The translations under genes were made by a program, and so were the position numbers. A stretch of DNA of 64,000 nucleotides. Origin: Larkinella knui. GTDB lineage: Bacteria; Bacteroidota; Bacteroidia; Cytophagales; Spirosomataceae. The notes under the pieces were generated by a model. That model was not told where the DNA came from and searched no databases. It saw only the letters and a list, made by a program, of their open reading frames with translations. The stretch spans positions 558,001-622,000 of the forward strand of contig NZ_RQJP01000001.1 in the NCBI RefSeq assembly GCF_003858645.1. The letters are read 5' to 3'. Below are positions 14,795 to 24,106 of the stretch, piece after piece (the first letter of the stretch is position 1; each line of letters opens with the position of its first letter).

Positions 14795-17700
14795 TTAAAC
14801 GGGCGCGAGTGTTTTCGGACGATAGAAGACATAAAACACCAAAGGAAAGATGAAAAGAGTTAGAAATGTGGCCGTTATGAGACCGCCAATGACCACGATT
14901 GCGAGCGGTTTTGATGTTTCCGAGCCAATACCGGTTGAAATCGCGGCCGGTATCAACCCGATGGCGGCCATCATGGCTGTCATCACCACCGGACGCACCC
15001 GCGAAATTACACCCTGTCGGATAGAATCGTTGAGACTGAGCCGGTTATGCAGGTTTTTCTTGAAAACCGAGATCAGAATCACCCCATTCTGGATACAGAT
15101 CCCGAACAAGGCAATGAACCCGATTCCCGCCGAAATGCTAAAATTGACGTGGGTAATGAGCAAAGCCGCAATACCGCCGATGATGGCGAACGGCACGTTG
15201 AACAACACCAGTCCGGCATCTTTGACGTTACCAAACAACACAAACAGGATGAAGAAAATACCGAGCAGGCTGAGCGGAACGACCTGGGTCAGCCGGGCGG
15301 TGGCCCGTTGCTGATTTTCGAAGTCGCCCGCCCATTTGATCGTGTACCCCTGTGGCAGTTTGACGTTGGCCGTCACTTTCTGCTGGGCTTCGGCCACGGC
15401 GCCCCCCATATCGCGTCCGCGAACTGAGAATTTGACCGCGCCGTACCGTTGATTGCCTTCGCGGTAGATCAGGATCGGGCCGGTTTGCGTATAAATTTTC
15501 GCAATTTCCTTGATCGGAATCTGCGAGCCGTTGTTAGTCGGAACCATCAGATTGCCAATTTCGGCTTCGTTGGAACGGAACGGCTGGTCGTACCGAATCC
15601 GCAAATCGAACTTCCGTTCACCCTCGTAAATCTGGGTAGCGGCTTTTCCACCGATGGCCATTTCCACCACGGTTTGGGCATTGGCTTTATCGACGCCGTA
15701 GAGGGCTAACTTCTGTTCGTCCAGCTCAATACGCAGTTCGGGCTGTCCAATGTTGCGGATCACGCCGAGGTCGGTGATTCCGTTGACGGTGGCCAGTTGT
15801 TTCTGAATTTCGGTGGATTTGCGTTCCAGCGTATAGAGGTCCGGGCCGTACACTTTAACGGCAATCGAGCCTTTGACCCCCGAAACCGCTTCGGCCACAT
15901 TATCCATGATGGGTTGCGAAAATCCGAAATCGACCCCCGGAAATACCGCCAGCTTTTTCTGCATTTGATTGATCAGTTGCGCTTTCGTTATTCCGGATTT
16001 CCATTCTTCTTTCGGAAAAATACTGACCAGAAATTCGATGTTGTAAAAACCGGTGGGGTCGGTGCCGTCGTTGGGCCGGCCGGTTTGCGAAATCACGCCC
16101 TTTACTTCCGGAAACTGCTCGAAAACATGCCGCATCTGGGTTGTCAATTTCACCGATTCCGGCAGCGAAATGCTCATCGGCATGCTGGCCCGCACGTAAA
16201 TCGAACCTTCATCGAGCTCGGGAAGAAACTCCGTTCCGAGCAATTTAAAACCGGAAAGTCCCACCACCACCAGAAATAGAGCAACCAGTAAGCTCAGTTT
16301 TTTGTGCGCAAACGTGAACCCGAACGTTTTGGTGGCGTATTTCGTGATGACGTTGACGACCGGATTGTGTTTTTCCCGAACGTTCTTATTCAGCAGAAAA
16401 CTGGCCAGTACCGGCACCAGCGTCAGCGTGAATATCAGGGCCCCCAACAAGGCAAAACCCAGTGTCCAGGCCAGCGGAGAGAACATCTTGCCTTCCACTT
16501 TCTGAAACGAAAAGATCGGAATCAGGCAGGTGATGATGATGAGTTTGGAGAAGAAAATCGCCTTTCCCATCTCCGTGCCGGTTTTGCGTAACACGCTCAG
16601 TTTGGCGAGCTTATTGAATTTCGGCATCCCGTTGTGCAGCGCCATTTCGTCGAGCGTGACAAAAATTCCTTCCACCATCACCACCGCGCCGTCCACAATG
16701 ATCCCGAAATCAATCGCGCCCATCGACAGCAAATTGGCCGACATTCCTTTCAGCCGCAGACAGATGAACGCGAAGAGCAGCGCCAGCGGAATGACGATCG
16801 ACACGATGACGGTGGTGCGCCAGTCGGCCATGAACAGGAACACAATCACCGTCACGAACACGAGTCCTTCGATCAGGTTGTGCGTCACCGTGTGCGTGGC
16901 AAAATGGATCAGCGTTTCGCGGTTGTAGAACGTATCGATTTGTACGTCCGACGGCAAAATACTGGTATTCAGTTCGTTGATTTTTGCCTTAACGTTTTCA
17001 ATCACCTCGCTTGGATTTTCTCCCTTGCGCATGACGACGATGCATTCCACCACATCGTTCTGATTGTCGCGACCCGCCTGACCCAGTCGCGGCAAGGCCG
17101 ACTCCGAAACCTGGGCCACGTTCCGAACCATAATCGGCGTTCCATTGGCGTTTTTGATGATGACATTGCCAATGTCCTGGCTGTTTTTGAGCAAACCGAT
17201 GCCGCGCACCACGTAGGCTTCCGAGTTTTTCTCGATCACATCGCCCCCGACGTTGACGTTGGAATTGGCCACGGCCTGATAGAGTTGCAAGGGCGTAATG
17301 CCGTAATCGAGCAGCCGGCGCGGATCGACCGAAATTTCGTACGTCTTCGCTTCGCCCCCGAAACTAACCACATCGGCCACGCCCGGCACGCTTTTCAGTT
17401 GGCGGTCGATCAACCAGTCCTGCATGGTTTTCAATTCGCGGCTGGTGCGGGTGCTGCTTTTGAGCGTGTAGCGGAAAATCTCACCGGTCGGGCCGTAGGG
17501 GGGCTGTACATCCGGTTTGACGCCCTCCGGAATGTCGATGCTCCCCAGCAAATTGTTCACCTGCTGACGGGCAAAGGCATCATCGACGCCGTCTTCGAAC
17601 ATAATTTTGACCACCGACAGGCCAAACAGGGTGGTGGAGCGGATGTCGGTTTTTTTCTGAACGGAATTCAGTCCAATTTCAATTGGAATCGTCACAAACT

Positions 17701-17896
17701 TCTCGATTTCTTCCGCACTACGGCCCGGCCACTGCGTGATAATCGTGATCTGGGTGTTGGTGACGTCCGGGAAGGCTTCAATGGGCGTGTTCTGGTAACT
17801 AACAAAACCCGCAACCACCGCCAGAGCCGTCAGGAAGAAGATAAAAAACCGGTTCTTCAGCGAGAACGAGATTATATTTTTGATGAACTTGTTCAT
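14795..17896 (-). CDS. CzcA/CusA-type heavy-metal efflux RND pump
   Basis: 1033 residues, the normal length for the heavy-metal efflux subfamily. It forms the inner-membrane, proton-driven part of a tripartite exporter for divalent or monovalent metal cations. The N-terminal helix is followed by 'EAFPDVTNTQITI', typical of this subfamily. The transmembrane proton-relay motif 'DFGIIVDGAVVMVEG' has the Asp and Glu residues that separate metal pumps from drug pumps. Twelve membrane helices and two large periplasmic loops are visible. Which metal is moved (Co/Zn/Cd or Cu/Ag) cannot be settled from sequence. Fourth and last in the unit that begins at 20958. Confidence 0.95.
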   Translation of the reverse strand: MNKFIKNIISFSLKNRFFIFFLTALAVVAGFVSYQNTPIEAFPDVTNTQITIITQWPGRSAEEIEKFVTIPIEIGLNSVQKKTDIRSTTLFGLSVVKIMFEDGVDDAFARQQVNNLLGSIDIPEGVKPDVQPPYGPTGEIFRYTLKSSTRTSRELKTMQDWLIDRQLKSVPGVADVVSFGGEAKTYEISVDPRRLLDYGITPLQLYQAVANSNVNVGGDVIEKNSEAYVVRGIGLLKNSQDIGNVIIKNANGTPIMVRNVAQVSESALPRLGQAGRDNQNDVVECIVVMRKGENPSEVIENVKAKINELNTSILPSDVQIDTFYNRETLIHFATHTVTHNLIEGLVFVTVIVFLFMADWRTTVIVSIVIPLALLFAFICLRLKGMSANLLSMGAIDFGIIVDGAVVMVEGIFVTLDEMALHNGMPKFNKLAKLSVLRKTGTEMGKAIFFSKLIIITCLIPIFSFQKVEGKMFSPLAWTLGFALLGALIFTLTLVPVLASFLLNKNVREKHNPVVNVITKYATKTFGFTFAHKKLSLLVALFLVVVGLSGFKLLGTEFLPELDEGSIYVRASMPMSISLPESVKLTTQMRHVFEQFPEVKGVISQTGRPNDGTDPTGFYNIEFLVSIFPKEEWKSGITKAQLINQMQKKLAVFPGVDFGFSQPIMDNVAEAVSGVKGSIAVKVYGPDLYTLERKSTEIQKQLATVNGITDLGVIRNIGQPELRIELDEQKLALYGVDKANAQTVVEMAIGGKAATQIYEGERKFDLRIRYDQPFRSNEAEIGNLMVPTNNGSQIPIKEIAKIYTQTGPILIYREGNQRYGAVKFSVRGRDMGGAVAEAQQKVTANVKLPQGYTIKWAGDFENQQRATARLTQVVPLSLLGIFFILFVLFGNVKDAGLVLFNVPFAIIGGIAALLITHVNFSISAGIGFIALFGICIQNGVILISVFKKNLHNRLSLNDSIRQGVISRVRPVVMTAMMAAIGLIPAAISTGIGSETSKPLAIVVIGGLITATFLTLFIFPLVFYVFYRPKTLAPV

Positions 17897-17900
17897 GTGT

Positions 17901-18020
17901 TCAATGAGTGAAAGAGCGAATGAGTGATTGAGTGAATAAGCTTCGTTGTGATAAGGTCATGAGTACGAACCACACACTAGCGGCTCGCTCAATCGCCCAA
18001 TCACAAATCACTCAATTAAT
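17901..18020. repeat. Period-8 inverted arrays between adaptor and pump genes
   Basis: Left arm 17903-17942: octamers in phase such as GTGAAAGA, GCGAATGA, GTGATTGA, GTGAATAA. Right arm 17981-18018 gives, on the other strand, GAGTGATT, TGTGATTG, GGCGATTG. The arms are roughly complementary, so the spacer between the two metal-efflux genes can fold into a long stem. The right arm reaches the adaptor stop codon. Confidence 0.75.
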
Positions 18021-19203
18021 TTCCCAACGCATTGTAAATCAGCAACTGATTCTGTTTTACCACCCGGTCGCCGGCTTTCAAACCGCTGTTGAGGTAGGTG
18101 ATGTCGCCGATGGTTTTGAAAATGTCGACCTCGCGCACCACCGGCTGGTTCCGGGTGTTGACGGCCACAACGAAATTGCGGCTTTTATCAAAGACAATGG
18201 CTTTTGCCGGTATGCCTATACGTTGCTCATGACCGGCGTACTCAACCCGCACATTGGCGAACATTTCCGGCTTCAGGGTGAAATCCGCATTGAGCAGCGT
18301 CACCCGCACTTTCATGGTTTTGCTTTCGGGATCGAGTACGTTGAAAATTTTATCGATCTTTCCTTTGAAAACCCGGTCGGGGTACGAAAGCGTGGTAATC
18401 GTGGCATCGAAGCCTTCTTTGACATTCGCCAGATCCGATTCATAGACGTTGGCGAGCACCCAAACCTGGTCGAGGTTCGAGATCGTGAACAGGTTTTCGG
18501 GATCGTCCGACCGGAGTTCCATGCCCTGAGCCGCGTTTTTTTCGACCACAAAACCGTCTACCGGCGCTTTTACGACGTAAATCGAACCCGAACCGCCAAG
18601 GATGCTTTTCCGCTCTGCTACCCGATTGACCTCACCCTGAGCGGCTTGCATCTGTTCGCGAGCCGCAATCAGATCTTTCTGGGCGCTTAAACCGGCTTTC
18701 GACATGTCTTCCGTCACCTGGAGGTTTTTCTGGGCCACCGCCAGCTGACCTTTGGCCGAAATTGCCTGCTGGGCCAGATCCGCCATGTCGCCCGAACGGA
18801 TGACCGCCAGAACCTGTCCGCGTTTTACGTAATCGCCCAAATCGGTTTTTACTTCTTCAATATGACCGCCCACCAGCGGAAATACCTTCACCACCTTGTC
18901 CTGATTGAAGGTGATTTTACCCGTCAGATTCAATTCGTTGTTGACGGGCAGCAATTTCGCCGTATCGAGTTTGGCAGTTGCCAACAGGTTGACTTTTTGT
19001 TTCGTTGCTTCGTCGCCGTTGTCTTCGGGCGTTGCGGAAGACTGGCAACCGGAGAGGGTGGCAGCAAGCAGGAGAGCTGAAAAAAGGGGGAATGCCAACT
19101 TGTATTTAAAATCAGTACGGATGCTGCGAATCAAAAAGTCGCGACAGTTGGGGTTCCCGACCAGCACCAGATTCAATGTTTTTAAGAGATGAGTCGTTTT
19201 CAT
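18016..19203 (-). CDS. RND efflux periplasmic adaptor (CzcB/CusB type)
   Basis: 395 residues. It links the inner-membrane pump to the outer-membrane channel. A lipoprotein signal ends in 'ATLSGC' near residue 53, which implies an unusually long N-terminal region of about 35 residues before the hydrophobic core; the real start may be a non-ATG codon further inside. The membrane-fusion pattern is clear: barrel-sandwich halves 'GHIEEVKTDLGDYVKRGQVL' and 'IYVVKAPVDGFVVEKNAAQG' flank a helical hairpin (about 160-215), then beta-barrel and C-terminal domains. Located between the channel gene (24 bp) and the pump gene. Confidence 0.92.
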   Translation of the reverse strand: MKTTHLLKTLNLVLVGNPNCRDFLIRSIRTDFKYKLAFPLFSALLLAATLSGCQSSATPEDNGDEATKQKVNLLATAKLDTAKLLPVNNELNLTGKITFNQDKVVKVFPLVGGHIEEVKTDLGDYVKRGQVLAVIRSGDMADLAQQAISAKGQLAVAQKNLQVTEDMSKAGLSAQKDLIAAREQMQAAQGEVNRVAERKSILGGSGSIYVVKAPVDGFVVEKNAAQGMELRSDDPENLFTISNLDQVWVLANVYESDLANVKEGFDATITTLSYPDRVFKGKIDKIFNVLDPESKTMKVRVTLLNADFTLKPEMFANVRVEYAGHEQRIGIPAKAIVFDKSRNFVVAVNTRNQPVVREVDIFKTIGDITYLNSGLKAGDRVVKQNQLLIYNALGN

Positions 19204-19227
19204 GATTGTGCGGTTTTCAACCGGATC

Positions 19228-20502
19228 TTATTTGGTGAATAGGTTGGTGCCAACGGCAAAATTGAGTTCTTCCAGACTCTGCATCCGGTCGTTTTGCAAT
19301 TGGTTATACTGAATCTGACTGGATTTGAAGGAGTCGAAGAAGTCGAGAAATTCGACCACGTCGATGTTCTGTTTCCGGTAATTGGTGGTGACGCCTTCGA
19401 TCAGCCGGCTAAAGTCGCCGTTGAATTTCTGGTCGAACGTGCGGTAAATCTGATCGGTTTGCTGCACCTTTTTATACGCCCGCTGCACGTCGCTCTCCAC
19501 CTGAATCTGATACGCATCGGTGGCTTGCTGGCTGCTTTGGGTCCGAATCGTGGCGGCTTTGATGTTGCCCTGGTTTTTGTTGAAAACCGGCAGATTGATT
19601 CCCACGCCGACGCCCACGTAATTCGGAATATACCCGGCGTTGCGGTCGTAAGTAGCCTGCACCGACAGATCCGGCACGGCCATGGCTTTCTGCAACGCCA
19701 GATTTTGTTTCTCCTGAATGGCCTGATCCCGGAACGCTTTCAGATCGTAGCGGTTTTCGTCCGCCAGCTTTAGAAGCTCATTCAGATTGAGTTGACCGAC
19801 GGCAGGCTGAATGGCCTCCGTATTTTCCAGCACGGGTTGTAGGGTGACAGAAGGGCTGGCATTCAGTAAGACAGCCAGATCGGCCTGGTCGTCGGTCAAT
19901 TTCCGGAGCAGTTGCTGACGCTCTGACGTCAGGTTGAACAGGTAGGCCTTCAGCCGGGTCAGGTCTTTCAGCGGCACGTTGCCTTTATCGTACTGCTGCT
20001 GAAATAACGTGACGGTCTGCCGGAGGGTGCCGGTTTCCTGTTCGTAGACGGTAAGCGCCTGCTGCGTGTAATAGAGGTCGTAAAACGTTGTCCGAAGCTG
20101 GTAATTCAAGGTCCGCAGCAGGTCGTAAAACCGGTCGCTGGCCAGTTCGGTATTGGTGCGGGCAATGGCCAGCTGTTTGTTCCGTTTGCCGGCCAGCAGC
20201 AACAATTGCTGCAACTGAACGACCTGTTCGGAATTCCGCTGGCGCAGCGGCATCACCTCCTTCGTTTGGGTATTGTAGGGCATCTGCTCGACGTAGATGC
20301 TCGGATTATTCCAGAGTTTGGCCTGGAATTCGTAGGCCTGATTTTCAGTGATGCCCAGTTTATTAGCCATCAGTTGCAGGTTGTTCTGACGGAACTGAGC
20401 TTCGGCCTGGGCGAGGGTCAGCCGCAGGGTATCGCTCTGGGCAAGCGAAACCGTAGGCATACTGACAAGCCACCCAAACACGAAAAGAAGAATCCTTTTC
20501 AT
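19228..20502 (-). CDS. TolC-family outer-membrane channel (CzcC/CusC type)
   Basis: 424 residues with a signal peptide ending in 'SLAQ' (about 21). The body is two repeats of long amphipathic helices rich in Gln and Leu ('LTLAQAEAQFRQNNLQLMANKLG' and related), the outer-membrane efflux protein pattern. It provides the exit duct of the metal pump whose other parts are encoded downstream. Order channel - adaptor - pump is that of czcCBA operons. Confidence 0.92.
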   Translation of the reverse strand: MKRILLFVFGWLVSMPTVSLAQSDTLRLTLAQAEAQFRQNNLQLMANKLGITENQAYEFQAKLWNNPSIYVEQMPYNTQTKEVMPLRQRNSEQVVQLQQLLLLAGKRNKQLAIARTNTELASDRFYDLLRTLNYQLRTTFYDLYYTQQALTVYEQETGTLRQTVTLFQQQYDKGNVPLKDLTRLKAYLFNLTSERQQLLRKLTDDQADLAVLLNASPSVTLQPVLENTEAIQPAVGQLNLNELLKLADENRYDLKAFRDQAIQEKQNLALQKAMAVPDLSVQATYDRNAGYIPNYVGVGVGINLPVFNKNQGNIKAATIRTQSSQQATDAYQIQVESDVQRAYKKVQQTDQIYRTFDQKFNGDFSRLIEGVTTNYRKQNIDVVEFLDFFDSFKSSQIQYNQLQNDRMQSLEELNFAVGTNLFTK

Positions 20503-20592
20503 GATGAATTTTGATGTGTGTTTTAAGAGCGTACTTCGCCGAATGGCGTTATAAAACCTGGAAGGAATCGTTGGACTGGTCAGTCCGGGGAA

Positions 20593-20958
20593 TTAAACCG
20601 AAGGAATTCGTAAGGCACAGAATAAGAGGTAATACGGTCGGGATGGAACCGCCCGTTTGGCAATGGCAATCCGCAGGATGGGTTGAAGCATCAACACGGC
20701 CATCAACAGGCTCAACCAGGCTACGGGAAGGGAAGGCAGAAAATCCTGATCGATCGTTGGCGAGGGTTGTTCATCTTCATCCTGAACCAGGTAGACCGCT
20801 GAATCCGTCGACGGATTGGTTTGGTGGGTATCCTGAATAACGGTCGTCTGAATGGCTTGATGTGAGGGCAATACAGCTCCGGTTACCGATGGGTAGACCC
20901 GGAAAAGTACCGCCCAAATCAGGCTGACCGTTATAGTTATGTTGTGGAGGAGACCCAT
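20593..20958 (-). CDS. Small membrane protein at head of metal-efflux operon
   Basis: 121 residues with an N-terminal hydrophobic segment (about 5-25) and a second one (about 80-102) followed by a basic tail. An acidic, Gln/Thr-rich middle ('VYLVQDEDEQPSPTIDQD') would face the periplasm. No family was recognised. It stands 90 bp before the channel gene on the same strand and is likely the first gene of the unit; some Bacteroidota metal-efflux operons begin with small membrane proteins that may bind the metal. That role is inference. Confidence 0.6.
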   Translation of the reverse strand: MGLLHNITITVSLIWAVLFRVYPSVTGAVLPSHQAIQTTVIQDTHQTNPSTDSAVYLVQDEDEQPSPTIDQDFLPSLPVAWLSLLMAVLMLQPILRIAIAKRAVPSRPYYLLFCALRIPSV

Positions 20959-21044
20959 TGTTTGTCTTTTCTTGCCACAAACAACGCCCTGAAAGATTTA
21001 AAGCAAATGAAATTATTGTTAAAAGAGGGTTAAAAGTAGCAGAA

Positions 21045-21196
21045 CCCGCCCACGGTTATAACCGTGGGGTTCTGGAGATGGCCGTACGGGCAGGAACCGT
21101 TTTAACGGTTTTGAGGTCATTGGCCGCTAAAACGATTCCTGTTCATACGGTTACACATCGTGACCCCGGATTAAAATCGGGATTCGTATTGGTACC
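21045..21196. repeat. REP-like hairpin cluster
   Basis: Three structures in the 252-bp gap: a perfect 20-bp palindrome CCCACGGTTATAACCGTGGG (21049-21068), an imperfect inverted repeat joining 21082-21108 with 21124-21150 that includes AACCGT-TTTA-ACGGTT, and a CCCGGATTAAAATCGGG hairpin (about 21164-21182). The gap holds no gene. The arrangement resembles REP clusters mobilised by RAYT transposases. Confidence 0.7.
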
Positions 21197-21210
21197 AGCT
21201 GTACGCCCGG

Positions 21211-23913
21211 TTAGCGGAATTTCAGGGTCGTTCCAATCCGGAAACCCAGCTTCTGGTATTGCCAATCCTGCCACTGCGAAATCACTTCAATCCGGAAAAA
21301 GGGAAAAATACCGGGAATGAGCCCATCGAGGGCATAACCGACTTCCGTATAATTTTTGGAGTTGGGCGTGCCCAGGTAATGGACGAACAGATTTTCTTTC
21401 AGGCCCGTCAGCCGAACCACCGTCAATTGCGTAATCAGAAACTTGCGGTATTCCATCAGGACGTGGCCTTCGACAAACCGCTTTCCGGTGCTGTATTGGT
21501 AATACGGCAGCATCCGGAAAATTGACGTCGGATCGCCCTGTTGCAGGAAAAACTCATTGCCCTGAAAATGCTTGAAATCCGGGAAAAACAGCGCTTTGTC
21601 GTTCAAAAAACCGCCCGCTGACACGTTGTAACTCAACCGGCTCCGGATTCCCGTTTCAAACGAATGGCTCAAACCGGCTTGCACGAAATCATAATCCACA
21701 TCGCTGGCTTCCGTTGCTCCCGAATGTAAGGGAATTCCTTTCCGGTAATTCAGCATCAGTTCGGGGCTGTTGTTGCGGCTGGCAACGCGCCGGCCGTTTC
21801 GAATCCGGTAGCGGGTGGCCGCCAGTTTTCCCGAAACCGCCACGTTAAAAATGAGGGCCTGGTTGACCGGGAAAGCCGCCGTACCCAGTTCGGCGTTGGT
21901 CGGTCGGTTGGAGGTGTAACTGAATTGATTCCAGTCGATCCACGGTTTCAGATTCTCTTTGTAATTCATCAGTTCCGTCCGTTCGGCGTATTCCAGACTG
22001 CCGTTCACGGTAATGCGGTTGTTGAAAGGCCGGGCCGCCACGCCCAGACGCAGGAAATCGCGTTGGTAGAACTTGGCGAAATTCTTCTCGAACAGCAGCG
22101 AAGTCAGCGAGTTGAGGAACGGACTGATGGGCTCGTTGGGATTAAATTGATTCACCCAGCGTCCGCCCGACAAGCCAATGGAGGTGCCTTTGTACGTATA
22201 ATCGATGCCGCCCGTTCCAATAAACCGTTTCATGCCGAACTCATACCGGCCCGCTCCGCCAACGGTTAGGGTTGGCGTTGGTTTGTAGGTTTCCCGACGG
22301 CGCGTCGAATCCCGTTGTTGTGGCCGGAGAAAATACCGCATTCGCAAACCCAGATCGAAGGTGTATCCTTCCACGGTATTGTAATAGATCTTTTGGAGCG
22401 GACTGTCCCAGGTCAGCGCCGTGCGTTTGCTGAAATTCCAGGTGTTTCCCGAAACCAGCTGGCCGGGCATGAATCGCTTGCGGGCCCGGATTTTCTTCGT
22501 AGAATCGCGCTCCGCTTTGGTGCTGTCTTTCTGCACCTCAATTTTGCGCACGATTTTCAGGCTGTCGCGTTTCACGTAACTTTTGATTTCGGCCGTGGTC
22601 AGCGGAACCGTTCGCAGCGAATCCCAGAAGGCATTGCTGCGTTTGTTGGCCAGAGAATCGACAATGGTGGAGTCGTTGCGCGAAACTTCCACTTCTTCCT
22701 TGCGCTCTTTTTTGGCCTGGTATTCCTGTTTTTCATACTCTTTCAGCAGTTTTTTGAAATCCCTGGCCGAGTATTCTTTCTGTTTGGCAATTTTGTCCTG
22801 CAATTTTTGCCCTTTAATATCCTTGTTGGACAGGGAAACCGCCGGCTTTTCTATTTTTTCGTCAACGATTTTTACATCTTCCACAAAAGCCGGGTTGACT
22901 TGCAGACTATTAAAGGTCTGATTGATAATAAATTGGGCGTTCCCGGCGGCTCCCATGATTTTGCCTTCCAGATTATACCGCTGATTGATCGGCAGCCACA
23001 CGTTTTGCACCGGACTGTACACCTGCCGGATCTTGATGTCGAACCCCAGCGGATTGCGGGTTTCCAACTGCAAACTATGGATCGCCCACGAGTTTTCGAT
23101 GATGAAAATATAGCCCCGGAAAACGCCTTCGCCATAGGCTCGCGGGTTGACTTTAATTTTACTGACATCGATGCCGCGCTCGCTGAACGTGCCCTGGTAT
23201 TCGAATTTGTAATAAGCAAACGCCTTCGGTGACAGGGGCGAAACGGCGTTGTTGACCTCCGGGCGGTAGAAACTGGTCAGAAAGTAATCACTTACGGAAA
23301 TGTTGTCGCCCATCGAATTGCGCGTCGCCATCAGCCGGTACCGGTATGTGTTGGGCTGTTTGAAAGTGACCTCCGAAACTGATTCGTAAAGCATCGGCAC
23401 CCCGATTTTAAAACCATCTTTTTCGGCTTCTTTCAACTGCTTCCGGTACATGAACTGCATCGGCAGGTCGGTGATCGTAAACGAGGTTTTGGTATAGGCG
23501 CGGGCCGTGTAGCTCATCACCTGAAGCTCGTGGTATTTGGCCTTCGCAATGGCCCGGCGCATGATGCTGTAGGCCGGATCTTCTTTTCCCTCGCGCGCGG
23601 TGACTTCCTCCAGTCGGAATGCCTGCTCCTCCATCGTCACGTCGATGGTTTGCCAGTCGCTGCCAATTTCGACGGCTTTTTCCTGCGCCTGAAACCCTAA
23701 ATATTGAAAAACCACGCTGTATTTGCCCGGTTTCAGCGGCACTTCATACCGGCCTTCCGAGTTGGTGATAGCCCCGCTCGACGTTCCTTTGACTACGATG
23801 GCCGCGTAGGGTAAAACTTCTCCTTTGTTGGTTTTGATCGTCCCGCGGATTCCCTGAGCCGATACCGAGTGCATAAAATAGAACGTGATGAAGCAAGTAA
23901 TCCAGTATCTCAT
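21211..23913 (-). CDS. DUF5686 outer-membrane protein with carboxypeptidase-regulatory-like domain
   Basis: 900 residues. A signal peptide (about 1-19, 'SVSAQG') is followed by a CarboxypepD-regulatory-like beta-sandwich (about 20-105, 'GTIKTNKGEVLPYAAIVVKG') like the plug-proximal domain of TonB receptors. Then comes the DUF5686 region with a charged Lys/Glu/Arg-rich segment (about 370-480) and a C-terminal beta-barrel that ends in the aromatic-rich strands 'LGFRIGTTLKFR'. Proteins of this kind are common, single-copy or few-copy, in Bacteroidota; function is unknown. The gene is divergent from the M24 peptidase gene. Confidence 0.85.
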   Translation of the reverse strand: MRYWITCFITFYFMHSVSAQGIRGTIKTNKGEVLPYAAIVVKGTSSGAITNSEGRYEVPLKPGKYSVVFQYLGFQAQEKAVEIGSDWQTIDVTMEEQAFRLEEVTAREGKEDPAYSIMRRAIAKAKYHELQVMSYTARAYTKTSFTITDLPMQFMYRKQLKEAEKDGFKIGVPMLYESVSEVTFKQPNTYRYRLMATRNSMGDNISVSDYFLTSFYRPEVNNAVSPLSPKAFAYYKFEYQGTFSERGIDVSKIKVNPRAYGEGVFRGYIFIIENSWAIHSLQLETRNPLGFDIKIRQVYSPVQNVWLPINQRYNLEGKIMGAAGNAQFIINQTFNSLQVNPAFVEDVKIVDEKIEKPAVSLSNKDIKGQKLQDKIAKQKEYSARDFKKLLKEYEKQEYQAKKERKEEVEVSRNDSTIVDSLANKRSNAFWDSLRTVPLTTAEIKSYVKRDSLKIVRKIEVQKDSTKAERDSTKKIRARKRFMPGQLVSGNTWNFSKRTALTWDSPLQKIYYNTVEGYTFDLGLRMRYFLRPQQRDSTRRRETYKPTPTLTVGGAGRYEFGMKRFIGTGGIDYTYKGTSIGLSGGRWVNQFNPNEPISPFLNSLTSLLFEKNFAKFYQRDFLRLGVAARPFNNRITVNGSLEYAERTELMNYKENLKPWIDWNQFSYTSNRPTNAELGTAAFPVNQALIFNVAVSGKLAATRYRIRNGRRVASRNNSPELMLNYRKGIPLHSGATEASDVDYDFVQAGLSHSFETGIRSRLSYNVSAGGFLNDKALFFPDFKHFQGNEFFLQQGDPTSIFRMLPYYQYSTGKRFVEGHVLMEYRKFLITQLTVVRLTGLKENLFVHYLGTPNSKNYTEVGYALDGLIPGIFPFFRIEVISQWQDWQYQKLGFRIGTTLKFR

Positions 23914-24106
23914 AAGGTGCAGGTTGTAAATTCGCCGGGAAAACTAACCATTTTGCTACTCAGGTACAACGAAAGAGTAACGGATGAAGGAGTTGTCCCG
24001 GTGTTGAATGCCGCAATTTTGTAGCAAGATGCGGAATTCGACGGTAAAGTTGCCCCTCCGATTGGAAAAGCCGTATTTTTAACAAATTATAACAATTTCG
24101 TCGCCT

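Noticed and set aside
16634-17911. A 425-codon plus-strand frame opposite the RND pump gene
   Set aside because: It is the antisense shadow of a gene with perfectly conserved RND sequence; its translation is rich in Arg, His and Gln with no domain.
22315-23232. A 305-codon plus frame opposite the DUF5686 gene
   Set aside because: Antisense shadow with no recognisable motif.
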